Assembly (NCBI RefSeq): GCF_051379705.1
Contig: NZ_CP179868.1
Coordinates: forward strand, 496,001 to 560,000
Direction of reading: 5' to 3'
Length of the DNA stretch: 64,000 nucleotides
From: Ekhidna sp051379705
Lineage (GTDB): Bacteria > Bacteroidota > Bacteroidia > Cytophagales > Cyclobacteriaceae
In this document: positions 53,760 through 63,748 of the stretch, piece after piece
Layout of the letters: every line of letters begins with the position of its first letter
Numbering within the stretch: the stretch's first letter is position 1
Notes under the pieces: model-generated
The model's database searches: none
What the model was told of the DNA's origin: nothing
What the model saw: the letters and a program-made list of their open reading frames with translations, nothing else
Program-made: the position numbers and the translations under genes

Positions 53760-55605
53760 CTCCTGTTAGATCTTCATCCTTTGTTAGCTCGTTTTCATGC
53801 TCAAGGTTAGATTCAGGAGTGTGTGAGTAAGGAACCGTTTGCGGGATAAAATCATCCTCAGCACCGGGCTTGCTATAATCGTAAGGCCATCTGTAAACAT
53901 TTGGAATAGCTCCAATCCAGTTTCCGTGACCTGGGAATCGTGGAGTTGTCCACTCTAAAGTGTTGGATTTCCATGGATTCGCTGGAGCCAACTTACCTCT
54001 GAATATGCTATAGAAGAAGTTGAATAGGAATATGAATTGAGCAGCAAAAGTCAAAATTGCAGCTATACTAACTAGTGCATTCAAATCACCATAAATGTTG
54101 AAAGTCTCAAACGAAGTGAAAGAATAGTATCTTCTAGGGAATCCCGCAATTCCTATGTAGTGTAGTGGGAAGAAAACCAAATAGATTCCCACAAAGGACA
54201 ACCAGAAATGAAGCTTACCAAGCTTATCATTCATCATTCTTCCAAAAAACTTAGGAAACCAATGGTAAACACCAGCTAAGAGACCAAAGAATGATGCGCT
54301 ACCCATTACTAAATGAAAGTGAGCCACCACAAAGTAGGTGTCATGCAGATTGATATCTAAAACTGAATTTCCAAGGAAAATACCAGTTAACCCTCCAGAT
54401 ATAAAGAATGATACCAATCCTATCGAAAATAGCATCGCTGGAGTGAAAACAATATTTCCTTTCCACAATGTGGTGATATAATTAAATGCCTTAATCGCAG
54501 ATGGAACCGCAATTACCAGTGTTAGAATAGTAAAGACTGACCCAAGGAATGGATTCATTCCAGTCACGAACATATGGTGAGCCCATACAATGAACGACAA
54601 GAAGCCAATACCTAACATTGAACCAATCATCGCTTTATATCCAAATATTGGCTTACGTGAATTAGTTGCTATAATCTCTGAAGTGATACCTAATGCCGGA
54701 AGAATTACGATATATACTTCTGGGTGTCCCAGGAACCAGAATAAATGTTGATATAAAATTGGACTACCCCCAACGTTTGGAAGCGCTTCACCTGCTATAT
54801 AAATTTCGGATAAATAAAAACTAGTACCAAACGATCTATCAAAGATCAACAGCAGAGCTGCTGATAACAATACAGGGAATGAAAGTAGACCTAATATCGC
54901 TGTGATGAAGAATGCCCAGATGGTAAGAGGAAGCCTTGCAAAAGACATCCCTTGAGTTCTCATATTAATAATGGTAGTGATATAGTTGATACCACCTAGC
55001 AATGAAGAGGCGATGAATAGCGCCATAGAAACAAGCCACAAAGTCATTCCTAGACCAGATCCCTGAATAGCTTGTGGAAGTGCACTCAACGGTGGATAAA
55101 CTGTCCAACCACCACCGGCTGGTCCCGTTTCGATAAAGAAGGACACGAACATAACCACACTGGAAGCAAAGAAGAACCAGTAGGATAGCATGTTCATAAA
55201 GCCAGAAGCCATATCTCTTGCTCCAATTTGAAGTGGTATTAAAAAGTTGGAGAATGTACCACTTAACCCTGCCGTCAATACGAAAAATACCATGATAGTA
55301 CCATGCATTGTAACAAGCGCTAAATAGAACTCCGCATCTAATTTACCTTCAGGTGTTATCCATTGACCAAGCATTGGTCGCAACCACTCAAGCTGCATTT
55401 CCGGAAATCCTAACTGCAATCTGAATATGATAGAAAGTCCTCCTCCTATCAAAGCCCAGAATATTCCAGTAATCAAGAATTGCTTCGCGATGGTCTTGTG
55501 ATCAGTCGAGAAAATATACTTGCTTACAAACCCCTGCTCATGGTGATCATCGTGATGATCATCATGTGCTAAATCTTCCTGAAGTTGTATATCTGTTACT
55601 GACAT
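53743..55605 (-). CDS. ctaD: Cytochrome c oxidase subunit I
   Basis: 620 aa catalytic subunit of the heme-copper oxidase; proton-pumping O2 reduction. A His-rich cytosolic N-tail (HDDHHDDHHEQG) precedes 12 helices. Metal sites: MHGTIMVFF (low-spin heme His), GHPEVYIVILPALG (CuB His and cross-linked Tyr), WAHHMFVTGMN (CuB His pair) and HDTYFVVAHFHLVMG (heme a3 and heme a His). GHPEVY with Tyr points to an A-type oxidase. It lies 6 bp after ctaC. Confidence 0.98.
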   Translation of the reverse strand: MSVTDIQLQEDLAHDDHHDDHHEQGFVSKYIFSTDHKTIAKQFLITGIFWALIGGGLSIIFRLQLGFPEMQLEWLRPMLGQWITPEGKLDAEFYLALVTMHGTIMVFFVLTAGLSGTFSNFLIPLQIGARDMASGFMNMLSYWFFFASSVVMFVSFFIETGPAGGGWTVYPPLSALPQAIQGSGLGMTLWLVSMALFIASSLLGGINYITTIINMRTQGMSFARLPLTIWAFFITAILGLLSFPVLLSAALLLIFDRSFGTSFYLSEIYIAGEALPNVGGSPILYQHLFWFLGHPEVYIVILPALGITSEIIATNSRKPIFGYKAMIGSMLGIGFLSFIVWAHHMFVTGMNPFLGSVFTILTLVIAVPSAIKAFNYITTLWKGNIVFTPAMLFSIGLVSFFISGGLTGIFLGNSVLDINLHDTYFVVAHFHLVMGSASFFGLLAGVYHWFPKFFGRMMNDKLGKLHFWLSFVGIYLVFFPLHYIGIAGFPRRYYSFTSFETFNIYGDLNALVSIAAILTFAAQFIFLFNFFYSIFRGKLAPANPWKSNTLEWTTPRFPGHGNWIGAIPNVYRWPYDYSKPGAEDDFIPQTVPYSHTPESNLEHENELTKDEDLTGVEKAN

Positions 55606-55611
55606 ATAATT

Positions 55612-56700
55612 TTATTTAGTACTGCTTGCAGCAGTAGTAACTTTTTGTTCATTCTCAATGTTTTCAATTCCTGCAGCAATTTTCGCTGCCTCCTTTAAAT
55701 CCTCCGGAACCTGACTTAGGTAATTTGGATTTTGCTTAAGAAATGAGTTTTCCTGATTTTCTTTGTACCATGAATCGTATTCATCCTGCTCTAGAACTAC
55801 AATGATTCCTTTCATGCCGTAGTGGCTCTTCCCACAAATCTTATTGCAGACAAGTTCATAGTTGAAATCTGGGTTTCCCGTTTTCTCTCGCATATCGGCT
55901 GTACTTAGAGTAGGAGTAAACCAAAATCTTGTAGGCATTCCTGGAACCGCATTCATCTGCATTCTGAAGTGCGGATTATAAACACTGTGTATTACATCTC
56001 TACCTCTAATCTTTAGATGAACAGCCTTACCTTTTGGTAAAACCAATTGTGCAGGCATAAAATCATCATGGCCATTTTGATCAGTCAAATCAATTCCCAT
56101 TGCATTTATTGCATCAATTTTTCGAAAATCATAACTACCGAGTTCACCATCCTTACCAGGATATCTAAATGCCCATGCATATTGATAGCCCATCACCTCT
56201 ATTACTTCCGCGCCTTCTGGTGCTGGTCCAGTCACCACATTCCACTGTTTCAAACCGGAAATTATTAGCCATGCCAACACGATTGCCGGAACAATCGTCC
56301 AGATCATCTCTAACTTGTTATTATGCGGATAATAATGAGCCTTGTTAGTTTCTTTGTACCGATACTTCCAACCGAAACCAAACAAGAAAATCTGAGTAAC
56401 AATGAATACAAATACCGTCACAGCCATTGTAATCCAGAAAAGGTTCTCTGTTACAACTGCATGCTCAGAAGCTATGGGCAAATTATAAGTATCATACTCC
56501 TTCATCGAGAAGTAGAAGAAACCCGCAATTCCTGCAATCAGGAATACCATCATTAAAACTCCCTGGAAACTATTGCCAGAAGGAACATGACTCTTATTCT
56601 TATCCTTTTTTACAACATCAACTAACGTTGTGACGCGGTAAGCTGCGAATATTACAGCTAGAATTAATATGACCGCTATTACTATGATTAAATTAAGCAT
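55612..56700 (-). CDS. ctaC: Cytochrome c oxidase subunit II
   Basis: 362 aa. Membrane helices lie at about 3-22, 48-66, 88-110 and 132-150, followed by the cupredoxin domain. The CuA site is complete: an upstream His in IHSVYNPHFRMQ, then CNKICGKSHYGM (two Cys, His, Met). It receives electrons from the cytochrome c side of the ActA-F complex and passes them to subunit I. There is no C-terminal heme c domain, so this is not a caa3 fusion; the electron must come through ActA/E or a soluble carrier. Confidence 0.97.
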   Translation of the reverse strand: MLNLIIVIAVILILAVIFAAYRVTTLVDVVKKDKNKSHVPSGNSFQGVLMMVFLIAGIAGFFYFSMKEYDTYNLPIASEHAVVTENLFWITMAVTVFVFIVTQIFLFGFGWKYRYKETNKAHYYPHNNKLEMIWTIVPAIVLAWLIISGLKQWNVVTGPAPEGAEVIEVMGYQYAWAFRYPGKDGELGSYDFRKIDAINAMGIDLTDQNGHDDFMPAQLVLPKGKAVHLKIRGRDVIHSVYNPHFRMQMNAVPGMPTRFWFTPTLSTADMREKTGNPDFNYELVCNKICGKSHYGMKGIIVVLEQDEYDSWYKENQENSFLKQNPNYLSQVPEDLKEAAKIAAGIENIENEQKVTTAASSTK

Positions 56701-56717
56701 AACCTATCCCTCACTTA

Positions 56718-58073
56718 TTAAATATGATGATGCAAACTTTCTTCTAACATAGGGTGATTCTTAGCATAAAGCGGGGCCTTAGCAAGTGCATTAAATGTCA
56801 CGTATAAGAATGCGCTTAAGTACACTAGAATCAATCCTATTTCAAGGAATCCAAAGCCTCCGTTGTGACCCACAGTACCAGGGGATACCATCAGGTAGAA
56901 ATCCAACCAGTGCCCGAAAACAACCGCAGGACAAACTACTTTTAGAATCCTTGTATGTCTCTTTGAATCCCTTGTCATTAAAACTAGGAAAGGGAAGAAG
57001 AAGTTTAGAATTAAATTAATATAAAATACCGGAGCATAATGATCGTCCTTCCATCGCTCCAGAAAGTAAACTGTCTCTTCCGGAATATGTGCGTAGTAGA
57101 TTAATAAGAACTGGGAAAACCATATATACGTCCAGAAAATAGTAAATGCAAAAACGAATTTCCCTAAGTCGTGAATATGATTCGTATTTACCACTGAGAG
57201 GTATCCTTTGTCTTTAAGAAGCACTATTATAAATAAAGAAAGTGCTAGACCTGCAACCCACCAGCTTGCAAAAGCGTACCAACCAAACATGGTGCTGAAC
57301 CAATGAACATCAATTGACATTATCCAATCCCATGCTGCCATCGAAGATGATACCGCGAAGAAGACTAGAAAGATGGCTGAAGTTGATCGCATTTTATACC
57401 AATGCTTGGTGCCGCCCTCAATATCTTCAGAGAATGCTAGAGACCTTAATTTTCTAAAAAGCAGGTACCATACTCCGAAGAATATAACTAATCTGCCTAC
57501 CCAAAACAGTGGAAACTCGCCACCTTCCAGCGGCCAAAAGAAATACGGCGCTTTACCTTTCACTATTTCATCACCACCCACCTCGGCATATAAATCTGAG
57601 TGGGTCCAATGAAATATATCATGTCCACCAACCAAAAAGACAACTAACATTAATACAAATGCAATTGGTAGCCAGCTTCCAAAAGCAAATGGAATTCGTT
57701 TTATACCTGCAGTCCAGCCTGCTTGTGCGGCATACTGAATAGCAAAAAAGAATACACCAATAATTGCCAAGCCAGCAAAAAAGACATTGTTTATCCAAAG
57801 ATTAGAGAGTAATCTTTTCACTGATGAACTACTTCCATGATGAGCCTCTTCCCCATTTTCATCTTCACTACCATGATCTTCTGCTGCATATGGTTCCTCT
57901 CCATGATCGGAAACCACTTCAGAGTGATCACCTTGATCATGACCTCCTCCATGATCGCCACCAGAGCCTAATGTAAAATAGCCTAGCACAGATAACACCA
58001 AACCAACTACAAGTGTGATGATCAGGCGTTTCTTTGCAGTAGCAGTAAATTCAAATCTTTCTTCTGATACCAT
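56718..58073 (-). CDS. actF: Alternative complex III subunit F (quinol:cytochrome c oxidoreductase)
   Basis: 451 aa with about ten helices; a NrfD/PsrC relative that, with ActC, frames the quinol-binding part of the complex. An extended His/Asp/Glu-rich insert (about 33-80, GGDHGGGHDQGDHSEV) lies after the first helix and could bind metal ions. The core reads WTHSDLYAEVGG, FPLFWVGRLVIFF and WAAWDWIMSIDVHWFSTMFG (in part). It lies 9 bp after actE and 17 bp before ctaC. Confidence 0.92.
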   Translation of the reverse strand: MVSEERFEFTATAKKRLIITLVVGLVLSVLGYFTLGSGGDHGGGHDQGDHSEVVSDHGEEPYAAEDHGSEDENGEEAHHGSSSSVKRLLSNLWINNVFFAGLAIIGVFFFAIQYAAQAGWTAGIKRIPFAFGSWLPIAFVLMLVVFLVGGHDIFHWTHSDLYAEVGGDEIVKGKAPYFFWPLEGGEFPLFWVGRLVIFFGVWYLLFRKLRSLAFSEDIEGGTKHWYKMRSTSAIFLVFFAVSSSMAAWDWIMSIDVHWFSTMFGWYAFASWWVAGLALSLFIIVLLKDKGYLSVVNTNHIHDLGKFVFAFTIFWTYIWFSQFLLIYYAHIPEETVYFLERWKDDHYAPVFYINLILNFFFPFLVLMTRDSKRHTRILKVVCPAVVFGHWLDFYLMVSPGTVGHNGGFGFLEIGLILVYLSAFLYVTFNALAKAPLYAKNHPMLEESLHHHI

Positions 58074-58082
58074 GAGTAGACT

Positions 58083-58706
58083 TTAATTCTTTTGCAATTC
58101 TTTAACATATCGAGCAATTCTCCACCGATCCTCAGGGCTAACCTGAGATCCATGAGCGCCCATTAAACCTTTACCATATGTGATCACATGGAAAATATGA
58201 CCTTCAGTAATTTCCAGGTACGCAGCTCCATTAAGGTTAGCTACACCAGCGTATGCTTCAGCCACAAGTCCGTCACCGTTTCCTTTATCACCATGACAAT
58301 GCTTACAATAACTATCATAAAGTACCTTACCTTGCTTTACTACACTTTCATCTTCCGCCGGAAATGGATTCTCCAACGTAGTAGCAGCCGTTTCTAAATC
58401 ATCTATCCCTAATCGAATAGGAAGCAACTCACCTCTTCTAACTGTATTAGCTACAGGCTCCCTCATGTTCATTTTGAACTGGTTGTACGGATTAGAATTA
58501 TAGAACTCCCCATGTTTGTCCTCATCGTTAGAGTCTAACCAGTTACCAGCATCCTCATCTTGAATCTGCGTTAATGGTTCATAAGGAGTTGAATGATACA
58601 TTTGAGGAGCATACTCCAGTCCTGTATCATCTACACCAGCCGCACACGAAGCAACTAATGCACCTATTGTGATAATTCCTAAGTATCTAAATGCCTTTAG
58701 TTTCAT
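58083..58706 (-). CDS. actE: Alternative complex III subunit E, monoheme cytochrome c lipoprotein
   Basis: 207 aa from the ATG at 58706; a TTG two codons earlier is unlikely. It has a lipobox LVASC. One c-type heme motif, CKHCH, lies in SYCKHCHGDKGNGDG, with a Met ligand probably in GLMGAHGS. It accepts electrons from ActB and hands them toward the oxidase. It begins 2 bp after the ActD stop. Confidence 0.95.
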   Translation of the reverse strand: MKLKAFRYLGIITIGALVASCAAGVDDTGLEYAPQMYHSTPYEPLTQIQDEDAGNWLDSNDEDKHGEFYNSNPYNQFKMNMREPVANTVRRGELLPIRLGIDDLETAATTLENPFPAEDESVVKQGKVLYDSYCKHCHGDKGNGDGLVAEAYAGVANLNGAAYLEITEGHIFHVITYGKGLMGAHGSQVSPEDRWRIARYVKELQKN

Positions 58707-58708
58707 TA

Positions 58709-59236
58709 TCAATCAAATATTTTATTGTTAACCTCCGAAGCTCCACTCCCCTGCAAAACCTTCTTAATATCATCTTCAGATTTATCATTACCGTCCAAAT
58801 CAATAGCCATTACATGCTTATCATCCGTAATTCTAATATCATAGATCCTAGGCTTTCCCCATGGCTTCAAATTGGAAATCACAAAGAATGTTCCTACCAT
58901 ACCAAAAGATGCAAGAAGTACTGTCATCTCAAAAGTTACCGGAATAAACGAAGGTATTGGAATGTAGTCTTTACCTCCAATAATCATTGGCCAATCCACA
59001 CCCATCATACCTACCATCATGGTCAAGGCCAGTGTTGTTCCAGTAATTCCGAACATGAATGCCGCTACAGCTAGCCAACTTCTTTTGTAACCCAGCACAT
59101 CGTCAATTCCATGTACGGGAAATGGCGAATAAACTTCTTCAATTTTTACACCGGATTCCCGTACTGTCTTAATGGCATCCATCAAGACATCCTCATCGTC
59201 ATAGACGCCCAGTACGTATTTCGTTCCTTGAGACAT
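58709..59236 (-). CDS. actD: Alternative complex III subunit D (DUF3341)
   Basis: 175 aa. An N-terminal ferredoxin-like soluble part (KYVLGVYDDEDVLMDAIK) is followed by two membrane helices (about 55-80 and 100-120), then a tail. This matches the DUF3341 subunit of ACIII, which is structural and binds no cofactor. It lies 11 bp after actC. Confidence 0.95.
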   Translation of the reverse strand: MSQGTKYVLGVYDDEDVLMDAIKTVRESGVKIEEVYSPFPVHGIDDVLGYKRSWLAVAAFMFGITGTTLALTMMVGMMGVDWPMIIGGKDYIPIPSFIPVTFEMTVLLASFGMVGTFFVISNLKPWGKPRIYDIRITDDKHVMAIDLDGNDKSEDDIKKVLQGSGASEVNNKIFD

Positions 59237-59247
59237 AATCTATCTAT

Positions 59248-60624
59248 TTAATTACCCGACTTAGTCGGCTTTTCTCCAGTTGCTTTAATAATACTTTTCA
59301 CCTCAGCCATGTTGATCACAGGGAAGAACTTCGCAAATAGGAAGAAAGCTGTGAAGAACAATCCGAAGGTGAACACATAAACTCCTACATCGTACATCGT
59401 TGGATAAAACATTGCCCAACTTGATGGTAAAAAATCCCTATGAAGTGAAGTCACAATAATCACGAACCGCTCAAACCACATTCCAATATTCACAATAATT
59501 GAGATGACAAATGTTGCAGCCAGATTCGTTCTTATTTTCTTAAACCAGAATAGCTGAGGTGAAATCACATTACATGTCATCATTGACCAGTATGCCCACC
59601 AATAAGGACCTGTAGCTCTATTTATAAAAGCATATTGTTCTGCTTCTACACCCGAATACCAGGCTATGAAGAACTCTGTGATATATGCGATACCAACTAT
59701 TGATCCTGTTACGATGATGATGATATTCATCAATTCAACGTGTTGGATCGTGATGTAATCTTCTAGTTTGTATACTTTTCTTGTTACCAATAAGAGAGTC
59801 AATACCATAGCGAAACCTGAGAAAATCGCTCCAGCCACAAAGTATGGCGGGAAAATTGTCGTATGCCATCCTGGTATTACTGAGGTGGCAAAGTCCATTG
59901 ATACAATGGTATGTACAGAAAGTACTAGTGGTGTTGCGAGACCTGCAAGTATTAATGACACTGTTTCATAGTGTGACCAGGTTTTAGCTCCACCTGTCCA
60001 TCCGAAGCTAAGTGCTCCATAAATGGTTCTTGAAACCTTATTCTTGGCTCTGTCTCTAATGGTAGCAAAATCAGGAATTAGACCGATGTACCAGAAAACA
60101 AGAGAAACGGAGAAATACGTTGAAATAGCAAATACATCCCAAAGTAAAGGTGAGTTAAAGTTCACCCAAAGTGATCCGAATGTATTTGGTAGTGGCAATG
60201 CCCAGTAGAATCCTAACCAAGGACGTCCCATGTGAAGTACCGGGAACATGGCAGCACAGATTACAGCAAAAATTGTCATAGCCTCCGAGGCTCTGTTAAT
60301 TGACATTCTCCATCGTTGGCGGAAAAGTAATAGAACTGCTGAAATCAAGGTTCCGGCGTGACCGATACCTACCCACCATACGAAGTTAGTGATATCCCAG
60401 GCCCATCCTACAGTTTTATTAAGACCCCACATTCCGATTCCGTCCCAAAGAGTAATTGCTACTGCATACCCTCCGGCCAGGAGAAGTGCTAAAGAGACTG
60501 CCATTGCAAGCATCCACGTAACCGTAGGTTTTTGCTCTACTCTTCCAGCAATATCCTCAGAAACATCGTGGACTGTCTTTCCACCCGTTACTAAGGGTAT
60601 CCGTACTTCTGATTCTGCGTGCAT
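59248..60624 (-). CDS. actC: Alternative complex III subunit C (NrfD/PsrC family)
   Basis: 458 aa with ten helices. Conserved stretches include VWWVGIGHAGTLISAVLLLF, HMGRPWLGFYW and FWYIGLIPDFATIRDR. Together with ActF and the Fe-S subunit ActB it forms the menaquinol oxidation site and probably a proton path. Its ATG shares one base with the actB stop. Confidence 0.96.
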   Translation of the reverse strand: MHAESEVRIPLVTGGKTVHDVSEDIAGRVEQKPTVTWMLAMAVSLALLLAGGYAVAITLWDGIGMWGLNKTVGWAWDITNFVWWVGIGHAGTLISAVLLLFRQRWRMSINRASEAMTIFAVICAAMFPVLHMGRPWLGFYWALPLPNTFGSLWVNFNSPLLWDVFAISTYFSVSLVFWYIGLIPDFATIRDRAKNKVSRTIYGALSFGWTGGAKTWSHYETVSLILAGLATPLVLSVHTIVSMDFATSVIPGWHTTIFPPYFVAGAIFSGFAMVLTLLLVTRKVYKLEDYITIQHVELMNIIIIVTGSIVGIAYITEFFIAWYSGVEAEQYAFINRATGPYWWAYWSMMTCNVISPQLFWFKKIRTNLAATFVISIIVNIGMWFERFVIIVTSLHRDFLPSSWAMFYPTMYDVGVYVFTFGLFFTAFFLFAKFFPVINMAEVKSIIKATGEKPTKSGN

Positions 60625-63600
60625 TATGCTTCTTGTTTATCGTTTTTGTCTTTATTTCTGATTTTGGTGAGATACCAAACATTTGGCATCACCCTCAACT
60701 CCTCCAGTACGTGATAGGCTCTGTCTTCTGTCGCCTCCACACTCTTATCGTTATACTTAAGCTTCAATGTTTTAGAAATTCTGCTTTCAGGATCTTTCAT
60801 ATCACCAAATACCAATGCATCTGTAGGACATGATTTCGCGCAAGCAGTTTGAATTTCCCCGTCGACAGGTCTTCTACCCTCTTTCTTTGCATCAAGCTTG
60901 CCAGACTGAATTCGCTGAACACAGAAAGTACATTTTTCCATCACCCCTCTAGCTCTTACTGTCACGTCTGGATTCAATACCATCTTACCAAGATCATTAT
61001 TCATTGGCGTATTCATGTCGAACTTCGCATTGTCGTGGTACTTGAACCAGTTGAAGCGACGAACTTTATAAGGACAGTTATTAGCACAATATCTTGTACC
61101 AATACATCTGTTATATGTCATTTGGTTTAGACCCTCACTACTATGTGTGGTTGCGGCGACAGGGCAAACAGTCTCACAAGGAGCGTTATTACACTGCTGA
61201 CACATCATTGGCTGGAAGGTAACTTCAGGGTTTTCAATGGCAGCAAGCTCTTTTTGCTTCACTTCCATCATGTTTTTATCCTCAGAAGTCAGCTCATCCT
61301 CAGGTCTAGAGCTATAATATCTATCGATTCGGATCCAGTGCATCTCCCTTCTGTTCAACACCTCTTCCTTACCTACTACAGGAATGTTATTTTCAGTCTG
61401 ACACGCTACCGTACAAGTTCCACAACCCGTACATGAGTTAAGATCCACAATCATTCCCCAATGATGATTTGGGTACTCATGTCCTTTCCAAAGAGAAACC
61501 GCATGAGGTCTAACCTTGGTGCCGTCGGCTTTAGATATCATTGGGAAGCTTCTTCCTGCCTGAGGATCTTTCTGATACTCACCAAGAGTTGACTCTTGAA
61601 TTACAGTTTCTCTTCCTGCATACGTTTGTGCTGTTTGAGTCTGAGCTACTTTACGTTGCTCGCCGTTGAGCTCCAGTGTGGCTTTTCCACTGTAGCCAAG
61701 CCCATTAGCTGAACTGCTAACTAACTCATAAGCATTCACTCCTACTCCATTCCCAACTTTACCAGATTTAGTTCTTCCATACCCAACTGCTAGGCCTACT
61801 GTACCGTAAGCTTGACCAGGTTGCGGGATTATCGGCGCTGTAACGGATTTTCCATTTACAGTCAAAGTAGCAACCTTATAATCCATATCACCTCCTTTGA
61901 TACTCCAATCATTCTCGTTTGCCTGTCTTGGAGACACAGTGAAATAGTTATCCCAACAAGCTTTAGTGATTGGATCTGGCATTTCTTGCAACCAAGGGTT
62001 ATTGGCCTGAATTCCATCACCTACAGAATAGTTTGCATACACTGCAAGCTCAAGTCCATCAGACTTGGCTGAATATCCTTTTAGGTTTCCAGCTACTACA
62101 ACCGCATCTACAGATACCGGAGCGTCAGAAGCTTCTGGTTCTACATTATAAAATCCATCGTGCAAACACTTGTCGAAGAATGCGTTGAAATCACCAGAGG
62201 TCAATGGTTGCCATCCTTCTCTCACGAAATCATAGTAAGAAGAAGTAATATCAGACCATCTCAAGAATGATTCCTGCGCTTGTCTGGTATTGAAAATATT
62301 TTGGATTGTTGGCTGTGAAAGCGTGATATGTCCAGTAACTGGCTCAAAGTCATTCCAAGATTCTAAGTAATGATGATCAGGAGCAATGTATTTAACCGAG
62401 CTGTTAGTTTCATCCATTCTATCTGAAGTAGAAATGGTCGTTTTCACTTTGCCGAGGGAACTCACTAGCTGCGCTCCAATAGGATGATCGTAGGCTGGGT
62501 TACAGTTGTAAAATATTACTGTTCCAACAGTTCCGCCTTTCACATCACTAACGAGTTGAGCAACAGCTGAATCGCTACCTTGTCGAGTATTTACACTTCT
62601 AGAAAGATCAATCGTAGATCCATAGCTCTGAAGTAAGTCATTGATCGCGATTACTAGTAGCTGTACATTTTTATCATTTGATCCACTTACAACCAGCGAC
62701 TTACCCCTTGATCTCCACAGATCATTGGCTGCTTTTTCTAGAATAACAGTATCATCCAATCGAGCTGTACCAATTGCCGATGCTCCAGCTTTTTGAGCAA
62801 GCAAGTTGTATAGGTTTGCTACGTACAATCCTTCTTGTGAAGGTTTGATTGGCTGACGGTAATCTGCGTTAGATCCCGTCAATGAAAGATTAGATTCAAA
62901 TGAGTAAAGTCTGGACATTTCTTTTTTGTCCGGACCGAGTTTTCTTGTTGAAGCAAACTGCTTATTGTTCAATGCCTGATTGGGCCAGTTTCCAAGGAAA
63001 TCAGCTGTGATCGAAACAATAGTGCTTACTTTAGAGAAGTCATGCAATGGTAAGTTTCTTGAGCCAGTGGCTTCACTGTATGCATCAAGTAATCCACTCA
63101 TTGAGATAGGGTCATACTGAATATGTTCTACTTGACCATACTTCTCTTTTAAAGCCTGAATAGCTCTTGCTGTGCTTGGACTGCAATTAGAATAAGAAAG
63201 AATAGAAATCTTTCCGCTATTTGCCGCCAACTCAGTTTTGATTCTGTCGTCGATTGTTTCCCAATCAGTGTCTTCTCCAGCTATCTTTGGATTCTGAAGT
63301 CTTTCGCCATCATACAATGAAAGCACTGAAGACTCAACTTGTGTAGTCGTACCACCCTGACTAATGATTGAGAGGTCATTGCCTTCAATTTTGATTGGGC
63401 GACCTTCTCTGGTTTTAACCACAACTGATGCTACATCATTACCCATTGCATAGGTTGATGCATAATAATTAGCAACTCCAGGATCAACATCTACAGGCTT
63501 ATTTACATAAGGTATTGCTTTACGCACCGGTGTCTCACAAGCTGCTAGTGAAACAGCTGCTACACCGAATCCCATTAATTTAAGAAAATCCCTTCTTGAT

Positions 63601-63725
63601 GGCTCGCCATTGTCACCACCATTGATTGGTAAATATTCCGGGAATTCTTTCGAGGCTCTGTCCTGAAAATCCGCTGTGTTTTCCAGTTGCTCTATCCCTT
63701 TCCAGTATTTCTTAGTTTCTTTCAT
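60624..63725 (-). CDS. actB: Alternative complex III subunit B (molybdopterin-like/Fe-S)
   Basis: 1033 aa. A twin-arginine-like motif (SRRDFLKLMGFGVAAVSL) and Cys in AAC lie near residues 44-62. About 90-700 is a molybdopterin oxidoreductase-like fold, expected to be without the Mo cofactor in this family. The C-terminal Fe-S part has CTGCGTCTVACQ (about 765), CQQCNNAPCETVCP (about 841), CIGTRYCANNCP (about 876), CTFC (about 930) and CAKSCP (about 962), enough for four cubane-type clusters. It moves electrons from the quinol site in ActC/F to cytochrome c. Confidence 0.96.
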   Translation of the reverse strand: MKETKKYWKGIEQLENTADFQDRASKEFPEYLPINGGDNGEPSRRDFLKLMGFGVAAVSLAACETPVRKAIPYVNKPVDVDPGVANYYASTYAMGNDVASVVVKTREGRPIKIEGNDLSIISQGGTTTQVESSVLSLYDGERLQNPKIAGEDTDWETIDDRIKTELAANSGKISILSYSNCSPSTARAIQALKEKYGQVEHIQYDPISMSGLLDAYSEATGSRNLPLHDFSKVSTIVSITADFLGNWPNQALNNKQFASTRKLGPDKKEMSRLYSFESNLSLTGSNADYRQPIKPSQEGLYVANLYNLLAQKAGASAIGTARLDDTVILEKAANDLWRSRGKSLVVSGSNDKNVQLLVIAINDLLQSYGSTIDLSRSVNTRQGSDSAVAQLVSDVKGGTVGTVIFYNCNPAYDHPIGAQLVSSLGKVKTTISTSDRMDETNSSVKYIAPDHHYLESWNDFEPVTGHITLSQPTIQNIFNTRQAQESFLRWSDITSSYYDFVREGWQPLTSGDFNAFFDKCLHDGFYNVEPEASDAPVSVDAVVVAGNLKGYSAKSDGLELAVYANYSVGDGIQANNPWLQEMPDPITKACWDNYFTVSPRQANENDWSIKGGDMDYKVATLTVNGKSVTAPIIPQPGQAYGTVGLAVGYGRTKSGKVGNGVGVNAYELVSSSANGLGYSGKATLELNGEQRKVAQTQTAQTYAGRETVIQESTLGEYQKDPQAGRSFPMISKADGTKVRPHAVSLWKGHEYPNHHWGMIVDLNSCTGCGTCTVACQTENNIPVVGKEEVLNRREMHWIRIDRYYSSRPEDELTSEDKNMMEVKQKELAAIENPEVTFQPMMCQQCNNAPCETVCPVAATTHSSEGLNQMTYNRCIGTRYCANNCPYKVRRFNWFKYHDNAKFDMNTPMNNDLGKMVLNPDVTVRARGVMEKCTFCVQRIQSGKLDAKKEGRRPVDGEIQTACAKSCPTDALVFGDMKDPESRISKTLKLKYNDKSVEATEDRAYHVLEELRVMPNVWYLTKIRNKDKNDKQEA

Positions 63726-63748
63726 TTAGATCAAGCTGTTTTCGAATA

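Noticed and set aside
60633..62188. Plus-strand frames opposite actB
   Set aside because: They are mirror frames of a strongly conserved gene and lack any recognisable motif.
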